NCBI GenBank assembly: GCA_934177555.1
Contig: CAKPPL010000012.1
Span: 1-20,564 of the forward strand
Source: an uncultured Clostridia bacterium
GTDB lineage: Bacteria > Bacillota > Clostridia > TANB77 > CAG-508
Direction of reading: 5' to 3'
DNA: 20,564 nucleotides
The notes beneath the pieces were generated by a model that ran no database searches, was not told the origin of the DNA, and worked only from the letters and a program-made list of their open reading frames with translations. Numbering within the stretch: position 1 is the stretch's first letter; each line of letters opens with the position of its first letter. Of the stretch, positions 7,629 through 15,498 are shown piece by piece. The position numbers and the translations under genes are program-made.

Positions 7629-10250
7629 ATGGCGTTTCCAACAAACATAGAAAGTTATTCACCAATGATGCAGAAATATTTAGAAACAAAACAGAAATAT
7701 AATGATTGTATATTGTTTTATAGGTTAGGGGACTTTTATGAAATGTTTTTTGATGATGCAATAACTGCATCAAGAGAATTAGAAATAACTCTAACAGGAA
7801 AAGATTGTGGACAAGCAGAAAGAGCACCAATGGCAGGAATACCACATCATGCTGCAGAAAACTATGCATCAAGATTAATAGAAAAAGGGTATAAAGTAGC
7901 AATATGTGAACAACTAGAAGATCCTAAAACAGCAAAGGGTATAGTAGAAAGAGGAGTAATAAGAATACTTACACCTGGAACTATAGTTGAAAGCAATTTA
8001 CTAGAAGAAAAGAAAAACAATTATATAATGTGTATATGTAAAAGTGGAATATATTTTGGAATAAGTGTGTGTGATATATCAACAGGAGAATTTTATTCAG
8101 CAGAGATAAAAGATGAAAATAATTTTGCAATATTATTAGACGAAATAGCAAGATTTTCACCATCAGAAATAATTGCAAATTCAAATATATTTGAATGCCA
8201 AGAAGAAATAGACAAAATAAGAGAAACATTTTCAATATATATGAGTAGATTTAGTGATAAATTTTTCACAGATGAAATTGGAGATTTACAATTAGACTAC
8301 AATGTAATTGAAAACAAAAAAGAAGTAGTAAATTTAAAAGAAAGAAGTTTAGCTGTTAAATCAATAAATGCATTATTAGAATACTTGAATGAAACTCAAA
8401 TGACAAGTCTTGAACATATAAATACAATAATAATATATAGTTTATCAAAATATATGTCATTAGATATAAATGCTAGAAGAAACTTAGAAATAACCGAAAA
8501 AATGAGAGATAAGTCTAAAAAAGGAACATTACTTTGGGTATTAGATAAAACATCAACATCAATGGGAGGACGTTTACTTAGAAGATGGCTAAATGATCCA
8601 TTATTAGATGCAAATGAAATAAAGGAAAGATTAGATGCAGTTCAAGAATTAAAAGATAATATGATGTTAAGAGGAGAATTAACAGAAAATTTAAAAAAGG
8701 TATATGATATTGAACGTTTAGCAGGAAAAATGGCATATGGCAATGCAAATGCTAGAGATATGATAACATTAAAAAATTCAATACAAAAATTACCACAAGT
8801 AAAACAAGTATTAGCACAATGTAATTCATATAAATTAAAAGATATATTTGAAAATTTAGATGAACTAAAAGATATATTTGAATTAATTGAAAAATCAATA
8901 ATGGAAGACCCACCAATGACAATAAAAGATGGTGGAATAATAAAACTAGGATACAATGAAGAAATTGATAAATTAAAAACAGCAACAACAGAAGGAAAGA
9001 ATTGGATAGTAAAATTAGAAGCTGAAGAAAAAGAAAAAACAGGAATAAAAACATTAAAAGTTGGATTTAATAAAGTATTTGGATATTATATAGAAGTATC
9101 AAAATCATTTGTATCACAAGTTCCGGAAAGATTTATTAGAAAACAAACATTAACAACAGGAGAAAGATATATAACAGAAGAATTAAAAACATTAGAAAAT
9201 CAGATATTAGGTGCTGAAGAAAAAGTTGTTAATTTAGAATATGAAGCATTTATTGAAATAAGAACAAAAATAGCACGAAATATTAAAAGATTACAAAAAA
9301 CAGCAAATGCAGTATCAACACTAGATGTATTAACATCATTTGCGCAAGTAGCAGAAGATTTTAATTATTGTAAACCAGAAATTAATGAAAATGGAGTAAT
9401 AGAAATTCAAGAAGGAAGACATCCTGTAATAGAAAAAATGTTAGGAATAGGAAAATTTGTGCCAAATGATACAAATTTAGATGAAAATGAAAATAGATTA
9501 GCAATAATAACAGGACCAAACATGGCAGGTAAATCTACATATATGAGACAAGTAGCATTAATAACATTAATGGCACAAGTTGGAAGTTTTGTTCCAGCAA
9601 CACAAGCTAATATAGGAATTGTAGATAAAATATTCACAAGAGTAGGAGCCTCAGATGATTTGAGCATGGGACAAAGTACATTTATGGTAGAAATGATGGA
9701 GGTTGCAACAATTCTAAAAGAAGCTACACAAAATAGTTTAGTAATATTAGATGAAATTGGAAGAGGAACTTCTACATATGATGGACTTTCTATAGCATGG
9801 GCAGTAGCTGAATACATTGCAGATAAAGAAAAATGTGGTGCTAAGACATTATTTGCTACACACTATCATGAATTAATAGAATTAGCAGATAAACAAGAAG
9901 GAATAAAAAATTATTCAATAGCTGTTAAAGAAAAAGGAGAAGATATAATCTTTTTAAGAAAAATTGTTGAAGGTGGTACAGATGAAAGTTATGGAATACA
10001 TGTAGCACGTCTAGCTGGAGTACCTAAAATTGTTACCAAAAGAGCGAATGAAATACTTTCTTCACTAGAAAGAAAAAGTATGCTTACTGGCAAAAAACAA
10101 GAAAATAAGAAGGTTGTAGAAGGACAATTTGATATGTTTAACTTCAAATTAGCAGAAATTGCACATGAAATAGATAAGATAAATCTTAATGAACTTACAC
10201 CAATAGATGCATTAAATACACTTGTAAGAATAAAAGAAAAAATGAAATAG
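7629..10250 (+). CDS. mutS: DNA mismatch repair protein MutS
   Basis: The 873-residue length fits MutS1. The mismatch-reading motif GDFYEMF has Phe36 and Glu38, which insert at the mispair and mark the MutS1 type rather than MutS2. The ATPase domain has the Walker A GPNMAGKST at residues 629–637, then GASDDLSMGQSTFMVEM, the Walker B stretch LVILDEIGRGTSTYDG and ATHYHEL. The C-terminus ends in a short helical tail of the dimerisation type. AAAGGAGG at 7613–7620 lies 8 nt before the ATG. The gene follows miaB closely and is probably cotranscribed. mutL, which often comes next, is absent: instead the stop codon is part of a terminator hairpin facing the convergent tsaE. Confidence 0.97.
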   Translation: MAFPTNIESYSPMMQKYLETKQKYNDCILFYRLGDFYEMFFDDAITASRELEITLTGKDCGQAERAPMAGIPHHAAENYASRLIEKGYKVAICEQLEDPKTAKGIVERGVIRILTPGTIVESNLLEEKKNNYIMCICKSGIYFGISVCDISTGEFYSAEIKDENNFAILLDEIARFSPSEIIANSNIFECQEEIDKIRETFSIYMSRFSDKFFTDEIGDLQLDYNVIENKKEVVNLKERSLAVKSINALLEYLNETQMTSLEHINTIIIYSLSKYMSLDINARRNLEITEKMRDKSKKGTLLWVLDKTSTSMGGRLLRRWLNDPLLDANEIKERLDAVQELKDNMMLRGELTENLKKVYDIERLAGKMAYGNANARDMITLKNSIQKLPQVKQVLAQCNSYKLKDIFENLDELKDIFELIEKSIMEDPPMTIKDGGIIKLGYNEEIDKLKTATTEGKNWIVKLEAEEKEKTGIKTLKVGFNKVFGYYIEVSKSFVSQVPERFIRKQTLTTGERYITEELKTLENQILGAEEKVVNLEYEAFIEIRTKIARNIKRLQKTANAVSTLDVLTSFAQVAEDFNYCKPEINENGVIEIQEGRHPVIEKMLGIGKFVPNDTNLDENENRLAIITGPNMAGKSTYMRQVALITLMAQVGSFVPATQANIGIVDKIFTRVGASDDLSMGQSTFMVEMMEVATILKEATQNSLVILDEIGRGTSTYDGLSIAWAVAEYIADKEKCGAKTLFATHYHELIELADKQEGIKNYSIAVKEKGEDIIFLRKIVEGGTDESYGIHVARLAGVPKIVTKRANEILSSLERKSMLTGKKQENKKVVEGQFDMFNFKLAEIAHEIDKINLNELTPIDALNTLVRIKEKMK

Positions 10251-10279
10251 AGGACAAAATTGTCCTCTATTAGTTTTTT
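10248..10279. terminator. Bidirectional intrinsic terminator between mutS and tsaE
   Basis: TAGAGGACAA at 10248–10257 is the perfect reverse complement of TTGTCCTCTA at 10260–10269, and the mutS stop codon TAG is the first three bases of the stem. On the + strand a T-rich tail with six T (10274–10279) follows. On the - strand the stem is followed by a T-rich tract (complement of the A-rich mutS end), so it can stop tsaE transcripts too. Confidence 0.85.
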
Positions 10280-10307
10280 AAAGAATTGATTCAAAATTTG
10301 TGGCAAA

Positions 10308-10760
10308 TTAAAATAAATTGTCATATTTAGTTCCAAATGTTTTTATATCTAAAAATCTAATATTATCATCTGAATTATCTTTTGTAAAAGAAATGTGAAT
10401 ATAATTTGAAGGTAAAGCACTTTCTATTAATTCACCCCATTCAATAATACATATACCAGAAGAGAAATATTCATCTCCACCAATATCATAAAATTCATCA
10501 GGAGAAGTTAAACGATAAACATCAAAATGATAAATATTCATTTGATGACATTTATATTCATTTACAATAGTAAAAGTAGGACTAGAAATTTCATTTTCTA
10601 AACCAAAATATTTAAGAAAACCTTCTGTAAATTTTGTTTTACCAGAACCTAAATCTCCAGATAAAACAATAACATCACCAATATTTAATTTACTAGCTAA
10701 ATTAAATGCAAAATTCATTGTTTCATTTTCATTATGTGAAGTAAATTTATAAGTATTCAT
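10308..10760 (-). CDS. tsaE: tRNA threonylcarbamoyladenosine biosynthesis ATPase TsaE
   Basis: TsaE is the small ATPase that works with TsaB and TsaD to put threonylcarbamoyl on A37 of tRNAs reading ANN codons. The protein (150 residues from the ATG at 10760) has the Walker A motif GDLGSGKT at residues 35–42, then SPTFTIVNEY, the family-specific YHFDVYRL and IIEWGE. All are in the normal order and the length is typical. An upstream in-frame ATG at 10775 would add five residues, but the AAAGGA Shine-Dalgarno lies inside those codons and is correctly spaced for 10760, so that start is preferred. It is the only - strand gene. tsaB, tsaD and rimI, often next to it, are not in the window. A divergent + strand promoter shares its upstream region. 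Confidence 0.95.
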   Translation of the reverse strand: MNTYKFTSHNENETMNFAFNLASKLNIGDVIVLSGDLGSGKTKFTEGFLKYFGLENEISSPTFTIVNEYKCHQMNIYHFDVYRLTSPDEFYDIGGDEYFSSGICIIEWGELIESALPSNYIHISFTKDNSDDNIRFLDIKTFGTKYDNLF

Positions 10761-10790
10761 AATTAATCCTTTCATAAAATTATATACTAT

Positions 10791-10819
10791 ATTTTAACTG
10801 AAAATTGTAAATTTGTAAA
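10791..10819 (-). promoter_or_regulatory. Probable tsaE promoter
   Basis: Read on the - strand, TTTACA (10819–10814) and TAAAAT (10796–10791) are 17 nt apart. The start would be near 10784, giving a short leader that includes the AAAGGA site before the ATG at 10760. It is divergent from, and about 10 bp apart from, the + strand promoter at 10830. Confidence 0.5.
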
Positions 10820-10829
10820 GGATTTATTA

Positions 10830-10858
10830 TTGCAAAAAAATAATAAGACTGTTATAAT
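10830..10858 (+). promoter_or_regulatory. Strong SigA-type promoter of the 10893–16377 operon
   Basis: TTGCAA (10830–10835) and a perfect TATAAT (10853–10858) are separated by 17 nt. The start is expected near 10865, giving a leader of about 28 nt to the ATG at 10893. It is the best-matching promoter in the window, and no other clear promoter or terminator is seen before 16393. Confidence 0.75.
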
Positions 10859-10892
10859 GTGATAAAATAAATGTGAAAAGAAAGGATTAACA

Positions 10893-11939
10893 ATGAAGAA
10901 GAAAAAAACAATAGAATTAAATTTTGTAACATTTATGATTATAGCAATAATAATATTAGTTATAGTATTTATAATTGCAAGAAATACTGGAAATAAACCA
11001 ATAGAAGAAAATAAAGAACAAGAGCCCAAACAAGAAATAATAGAAGAAAAAGCAGAGAAATTGTATTCAAAAGATGTAATAACATTTGATGAAAATAAAT
11101 TATCAGATAAATGGGAAATAATAGATAAAACATATGGAAGTATAATTTTTTATGTACAAGGTCCAAAAAAAGAAAATGATGATGGAACAACAAGTGATAT
11201 AAGAATAAATATATATATTCAAAAAAGTGAAATGACAAATGAAGAATTAAAAAATCAGATGCTACAAAAATCAGTATATTCAAAAGTAGAATATACAAAA
11301 ATGCAAACAATAAATGATGTACAATGGATGGAATTTGAAGCTGAAAACAAAGGAGTAAAAGCTAAAATATTAACAATAATGAAAGATGGGTATATGTATG
11401 CATTAGAAATAACTGGAGAAGAAACATTATATGAGGAAAATTATAATGAAGCAATGAAAGCAGTAATGACAGTTCAAATAGCAGAAAGACTTTCTAAAGA
11501 TGTTGCATCAAATGTAATATATAAATATGACAATTTAGCAAATATAAAAAAAGGTGGAACGACATATTTATTGACAAGTTTAAATTTACCAAAATCAGAA
11601 GAACAAATAAATGAAGAATTGCCAGAAGAATATAAAGATTATGTTTTTACAGGAATAAAATATGATGATTTTGCTAATGAATTAAAGAAATATATGACAG
11701 AAGAGATTATAAGTAAACAATTTAGTGAATTTGTAAATTATAATGGAATGTTAATAATGAAAAATATAACAAATACTCAAACAGAATTTATGATAGAATC
11801 AATAAATGAAAAACAAATAAAAGGAAAAGAAACAACATATGAAGTTGTAAAAACAAGTTTAACAACATATGAAACTGTTAAAGAAAATATAACATTAAAA
11901 TTAGATGGAGAAAAATGTGTAGTATCAAATGTAGAGTAA
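10893..11939 (+). CDS. Membrane-anchored two-domain protein of unknown function
   Basis: I do not recognise this 348-residue protein with certainty. A basic start (MKKKKT) and one membrane helix (residues about 11–29, no lipobox Cys) suggest an anchored protein facing outward. A Glu/Lys-rich linker leads to a domain of about residues 60–198 (DVITFDENKLSDKWEI, GVKAKILTIMKDGYMYALEIT, NEAMKAVMTVQI) whose layout recalls PsbP/DUF1795-like folds. A second domain of about residues 225–348 (YLLTSLNLPKSEEQINEELP, FVNYNGMLIMKN, then three repeated strands) resembles the general plan of IseA-type domains. Both comparisons are by eye only. It is first in a tight operon with a DUF4116 protein, another anchored protein, an ABC transporter and a radical SAM protein. 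AAAGGA at 10881–10886 supports the start. Confidence 0.7.
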   Translation: MKKKKTIELNFVTFMIIAIIILVIVFIIARNTGNKPIEENKEQEPKQEIIEEKAEKLYSKDVITFDENKLSDKWEIIDKTYGSIIFYVQGPKKENDDGTTSDIRINIYIQKSEMTNEELKNQMLQKSVYSKVEYTKMQTINDVQWMEFEAENKGVKAKILTIMKDGYMYALEITGEETLYEENYNEAMKAVMTVQIAERLSKDVASNVIYKYDNLANIKKGGTTYLLTSLNLPKSEEQINEELPEEYKDYVFTGIKYDDFANELKKYMTEEIISKQFSEFVNYNGMLIMKNITNTQTEFMIESINEKQIKGKETTYEVVKTSLTTYETVKENITLKLDGEKCVVSNVE

Positions 11940-11951
11940 GGAGTCTTAAAA

Positions 11952-12473
11952 GTGCCAGAGAGAATAGAAATAACTAAAATGAGAGAGAATTCAGCAAATA
12001 GGGAATATGTAATAGAAAATGTAAAATTAGAAGGATCATTATTAGAATTTGCAAGTCCAGAACTTAGAGATGATAAAGAAGTTGTATTAGAAGCAATAGA
12101 AAATAATCCAGAAGCATTAGAATTTGCAAGTGACAGATTAAAAGGAGATAGACAAGTAGTATATGAGTCTGTAAGCAAAGTAGGATGGACATATTGTTAT
12201 GCAAAAGAAAATTTACTAGATGATAAAGAATTGTTATTAGCTGGATTAAAAAAAAGTGGGCAAATACTATATTTTGCAAGTTCAGAACTTAGAGATGATA
12301 AAGAAGTTGTAATGGAAGCAGTAACTAATAAACCTATAATTATAAAATATGCAAGTGGTAGATTAAGAGAAGATAAAGAAATAGGATTAGCTGCTATGAA
12401 AGTAAGTAAAAAATGCTATGAATTTTTAGGACCAAATCTAAAAAAAGATGAAGATATATTAGCATTAAATTAA
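11952..12473 (+). CDS. DUF4116 repeat protein
   Basis: The 173-residue protein is built almost wholly of DUF4116 repeats with a strict 25-residue period and no gaps: full units at residues 31–55, 56–80, 81–105, 106–130 and 131–155, a partial one at 156–173, and a weak one in phase at about 6–30. The consensus is a short helix (LEFASxELRDDKE) followed by VVLEAIxxNPxA. DUF4116 repeats are predicted helical and are thought to form stacked, solenoid-like surfaces; their function is unknown. The start is GTG, chosen because AAGGAG (11938–11943) lies 8 nt before it and overlaps the stop codon of the upstream gene, which suggests coupling. It has no signal or membrane segment, so it should be cytoplasmic. 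Confidence 0.82.
   Translation: MPERIEITKMRENSANREYVIENVKLEGSLLEFASPELRDDKEVVLEAIENNPEALEFASDRLKGDRQVVYESVSKVGWTYCYAKENLLDDKELLLAGLKKSGQILYFASSELRDDKEVVMEAVTNKPIIIKYASGRLREDKEIGLAAMKVSKKCYEFLGPNLKKDEDILALN
12042..12470 (+). repeat. 75-bp coding tandem repeat (DUF4116 units)
   Basis: Units begin at 12042, 12117, 12192, 12267, 12342 and 12417 (the last is partial), each exactly 75 bp. Units 1 and 4 are nearly identical at the DNA level over 39 nt (12048–12086 against 12273–12311, one mismatch), whereas the other units have diverged. Confidence 0.8.
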
Positions 12474-12477
12474 AATA

Positions 12478-12510
12478 AAAGGAGGGAATCGAGGTAACTC
12501 GTAAAAAATG
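12478..12510 (+). promoter_or_regulatory. Ribosome binding site split from its start codon by a mini-hairpin
   Basis: AAAGGAGGG at 12478–12486 is the only strong Shine-Dalgarno, but it ends 21 nt before the ATG at 12508. Between them CGAG (12490–12493) and CTCG (12498–12501) close a GTAA loop of the stable GNRA class. Folding removes 12 nt and leaves an effective spacing of about 9 nt. An in-frame TAA at 12502 rules out an upstream start. GAGG at 12491–12494 is a weaker alternative site, 13 nt from the ATG. Confidence 0.55.
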
Positions 12511-13107
12511 AAAAAATTCAAAAAAATAAATAAAGGTTTAATATTAACAATATTAGTATTACTAGTACTTACTATATATTCAATAAATATAGAAAAACAA
12601 AGAAAAGAGGATAAGACATATATAAAAGAAGCATGTGAAGAATATATAAAAACTATAGATGAAGCATTAGTATTACCAGAAGAAATGCAAGACTTAAAAA
12701 TAGAAATATCAAAAAATAAAAAAGATGAATATGAAAAAGTAGTAAAAGACAATTTGAAAAAAGTGATGATAGATAATGATGAAGTAATACAGTTAACATA
12801 TGATAGATTAGAAGATACTATATATAATTCAGAATCAAGAGTAACAAAGTCTGAAAGAAAAATAAGTAAAATATCTAGTTATGAATTTGATAGTAATAAG
12901 GTAGAAGTAAATTTGAATGCAGTGGTAAATACAACTACAAAATATTTAAATGGAAATGATGAAGAAGAAAGTAAAACAGATTCATTTGTATCAAATAATG
13001 ATATAATAGAACTTCAAAAAATAGATGGCAAATGGAAAGTAACATATTCAAATTTGCAGGGGATTGATTGGGGCATGCTAAAGGATACTATAGAATTTGC
13101 TAGATAA
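12508..13107 (+). CDS. Membrane-anchored protein, possible NTF2-like outer domain
   Basis: I do not recognise a named family for this 199-residue protein. It has a basic N-terminus, one membrane helix (residues about 10–26, no lipobox) and a charged helical segment to about residue 95. A C-terminal strand-rich part follows: SSYEFDSNKVEVNLNAVVN, a polar loop, DIIELQKIDGKWKVTYSNL. The final pattern, a strand ending in a Gly-Lys-Trp-Lys-Val turn, is common in NTF2/SnoaL-like and similar outer domains of Gram-positive anchored proteins, so that is a tentative reading. It shares topology with the first gene of the operon (10893) but not sequence that I can see. It sits directly before the ABC ATPase gene (21 bp), which suggests a role with the transporter, perhaps as an extracellular partner. 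Confidence 0.65.
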   Translation: MKKFKKINKGLILTILVLLVLTIYSINIEKQRKEDKTYIKEACEEYIKTIDEALVLPEEMQDLKIEISKNKKDEYEKVVKDNLKKVMIDNDEVIQLTYDRLEDTIYNSESRVTKSERKISKISSYEFDSNKVEVNLNAVVNTTTKYLNGNDEEESKTDSFVSNNDIIELQKIDGKWKVTYSNLQGIDWGMLKDTIEFAR

Positions 13108-13128
13108 AAGAAAGGAAAAAGTGAGAAA

Positions 13129-14037
13129 ATGAATAATACTGTATTAGAAATAAAAAACTTAAGTAAATCATTTGGAAAAAGAAAAGTCATAGATAATATA
13201 AGTTTAGAAGTAAAAGAAGGAGAAATATATGGATTTTTAGGTCCAAATGGTTCAGGAAAAACAACAACTATAAAAATGATATTAAGACTTATTGATAATG
13301 ATTCAGGAGAAATAAAAGTTAATGGATATGATACAGAAAAACAATTTGAAAAGGCAATGGAATGTATAGGAGCAATAGTAGAAAATCCTGACCTATATAA
13401 ATATATGACAGGAATAGATAATTTAAAACTACATGCAAGAATAAGAAATATTGACACAAAAAGAATTAATGAAGTTTTAGAATTGGTTGAATTAAAAGAT
13501 AGAGCAAATGAAAAAGTAGGAAAATATTCATTAGGAATGAAACAAAGATTAGGTCTTGCATTAACATTGCTACATAAACCAAAGGTGTTAATATTAGATG
13601 AGCCAACAAATGGATTAGATCCAGCTGGAATAAAAAAATTAAGAGATATATTAAAAGAAATTGCTCATAAAGAAGGTGTTGCAGTATTTGTATCATCACA
13701 TATATTAACAGAAATGCAACTAATGTGTGATAAAGTAGCAGTATTAGATAATGGAAAAATTGCGAAAATAGAAACTATTACAGGAGAAGAACAAGAAGTA
13801 GAAAAAGTAGAACTAAAAGTAATTGAAAAAGAAAAAGCAGAAGAAATATTAAAAAACAAATTTAATATAGATTCAAAAGTAAATAAAGATATGATAGAAA
13901 TAACAGTAAAAACGGATAAATTGCCTGATATAATAAAAGAACTAGCAATTAATGATGTGAAAATTAAATCAGTAATACCAAAAGAACATACACTTGAAGA
14001 AATATTTTTTGATGCAACAAATAAAAAAGGAAAATAA
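13129..14037 (+). CDS. ABC transporter ATP-binding protein (BcrA/CcmA-like)
   Basis: The 302-residue protein has a full nucleotide-binding domain: Walker A GPNGSGKTT at residues 38–46, ABC signature YSLGMKQR at 133–140, Walker B VLILDEP at 153–159 with catalytic Glu158, and the switch His191. The Q-loop region reads IGAIVENPDLY with Glu where Gln is usual, a pattern typical of the bacitracin/lantibiotic-type exporter subfamily (BcrA, LanF). After residue 215 comes a C-terminal extension of about 85 residues, ending KEHTLEEIFFDATNKKGK, also characteristic of that group. It pairs with the permease gene 20 bp downstream. The substrate is unknown; antimicrobial peptide export or immunity is a family-based guess. 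Confidence 0.93.
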   Translation: MNNTVLEIKNLSKSFGKRKVIDNISLEVKEGEIYGFLGPNGSGKTTTIKMILRLIDNDSGEIKVNGYDTEKQFEKAMECIGAIVENPDLYKYMTGIDNLKLHARIRNIDTKRINEVLELVELKDRANEKVGKYSLGMKQRLGLALTLLHKPKVLILDEPTNGLDPAGIKKLRDILKEIAHKEGVAVFVSSHILTEMQLMCDKVAVLDNGKIAKIETITGEEQEVEKVELKVIEKEKAEEILKNKFNIDSKVNKDMIEITVKTDKLPDIIKELAINDVKIKSVIPKEHTLEEIFFDATNKKGK

Positions 14038-14057
14038 ACAAGAAAGGGAATGGAAAA

Positions 14058-15488
14058 ATGAAAAAAATATATAAATTATTTGTAAATGAAAATATAAAGA
14101 CCTGGAAAAAGCTATCAACTAAATTGTTAATTATAGTTCTTTTACTATCATTAATAGCATCATTAGGATTGGTAAAATTAATGAAACATCTTAATTCAAA
14201 TATAGAATATTATGATTCTACAAGTAATTGGAGAGAGATTGTAACAGAACAAAAAGAAGATATAAAAAAATCATTAAATCAAAATGATTTAGATGAAGAA
14301 ACAAGAAAAAATATGAATTTAGAATTAGAAAAATATGATATAGCTTTAGAGAATGATATAAACATATATAGCAATTACTGGAAATCAGATATATTAGATG
14401 ATATTATAGCTTTAAAACAAGAAGATGAAAATAATAATGAAATAGAACAATTATTACAATTAATAAAAAATAATGATTATTCAAAATATATAGAATTACA
14501 AAAAACAATAGTAAAACAAAGTCTTGATGATAAAGAAATAAGTCAACAAGAATATGATGACAAAATGCTAGTATTAGACTTAAAGCAAAAATATGAGATA
14601 GGTAAAGAAGTAGAACAAAATGCATGGAGAAAAGTAGTTATTACATCAATAGAAGAAGCACAAAAAAGTTTAAGAACAGGTGTTAATCAATATGATAATA
14701 AAGTATTAACAATAGAGCAAATTAAAGAAAAACAAGATTCAATAAAAATAAATATTTATAAATTAGAAAAAAATATGCCACCATTAGAATATGCAGAAGA
14801 AAATTATAGAATGGTATTTGAATCATTAGCTCCAGGATTTGTTATAGTAGTTCTTGCAATTTTGGTAATGATAGTTGCAGGAGGAGAGATTTCAAATGAA
14901 TGTTCAACAGGTACAATTAAATTTTGGGCATTAACACCAAATAAAAGGTGGAAAATATTAACAGCAAAAATTTTGTCAGTATTTTTCTATATGATAATAT
15001 TAACATTAATAATGTCAATATTAACAATTATTTGTGCAAATGTATTTTTTGACAATGTCGGAACTGAATATGTTTATGTAAAAGATGGAAATGTAAAAGT
15101 TATTAATAATACATTATATATGATTGAAACATATTTTGTAAAAATAATACCAGTATCAATATTTGTTTTATTTGCTATAATGCTTTCAACAATAACAAGA
15201 AATACATCTGTAGCAGTAAGTTTCAGTATAGCAACATATGTTGGAAATGGAATAATAATGTTAATTATAAATCAATTTATAAAAAAGGATTGGGTAAGAT
15301 TTATACCATTTAATAACTTAAATATATATGAAAAAATATTTCCAAATGTAGAAAGTGTTTTTGGAGCAAGTGCATCAACATTTGCAACCTCAACATCTTT
15401 ACAATTTTCTTTAATAGTACTAGGTGTATGTGCAGTATTGATGTTAGTAACAATGTATGATAGTTTTAATAATAAAGATATAATATAA
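14058..15488 (+). CDS. ABC-2 type transporter permease
   Basis: The 476-residue protein has six likely membrane helices, at about residues 23–42, 257–275, 303–328, 360–380, 383–407 and 449–468. Between the first and second lies a long outer loop of about 210 residues, rich in Glu, Lys and Asn and predicted mostly helical, perhaps coiled coil. The stretch AGGEISNECSTGTIKFWALTPNKRWKILTAKI is the coupling region seen in ABC-2 permeases that work with BcrA-like ATPases. It follows that ATPase gene at 20 bp and should form a dimeric exporter with it. The large outer loop is longer than in simple drug exporters and could bind the two membrane-anchored proteins of the same operon; this is inference. 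Confidence 0.88.
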   Translation: MKKIYKLFVNENIKTWKKLSTKLLIIVLLLSLIASLGLVKLMKHLNSNIEYYDSTSNWREIVTEQKEDIKKSLNQNDLDEETRKNMNLELEKYDIALENDINIYSNYWKSDILDDIIALKQEDENNNEIEQLLQLIKNNDYSKYIELQKTIVKQSLDDKEISQQEYDDKMLVLDLKQKYEIGKEVEQNAWRKVVITSIEEAQKSLRTGVNQYDNKVLTIEQIKEKQDSIKINIYKLEKNMPPLEYAEENYRMVFESLAPGFVIVVLAILVMIVAGGEISNECSTGTIKFWALTPNKRWKILTAKILSVFFYMIILTLIMSILTIICANVFFDNVGTEYVYVKDGNVKVINNTLYMIETYFVKIIPVSIFVLFAIMLSTITRNTSVAVSFSIATYVGNGIIMLIINQFIKKDWVRFIPFNNLNIYEKIFPNVESVFGASASTFATSTSLQFSLIVLGVCAVLMLVTMYDSFNNKDII

Positions 15489-15498
15489 GAGGAAAAAT

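Noticed and set aside
9407..9817. Long open frame on the - strand inside mutS, and many similar antisense frames elsewhere.
   Set aside because: They mirror the codon bias of the genes on the + strand, are hydrophobic and low in complexity, and have no ribosome binding site.
12048..12311. The 39-nt near-identical pair as a mobile element or CRISPR-like repeat.
   Set aside because: The copies are in frame and in phase with the 75-bp coding repeat, so they are explained by the repeat protein.
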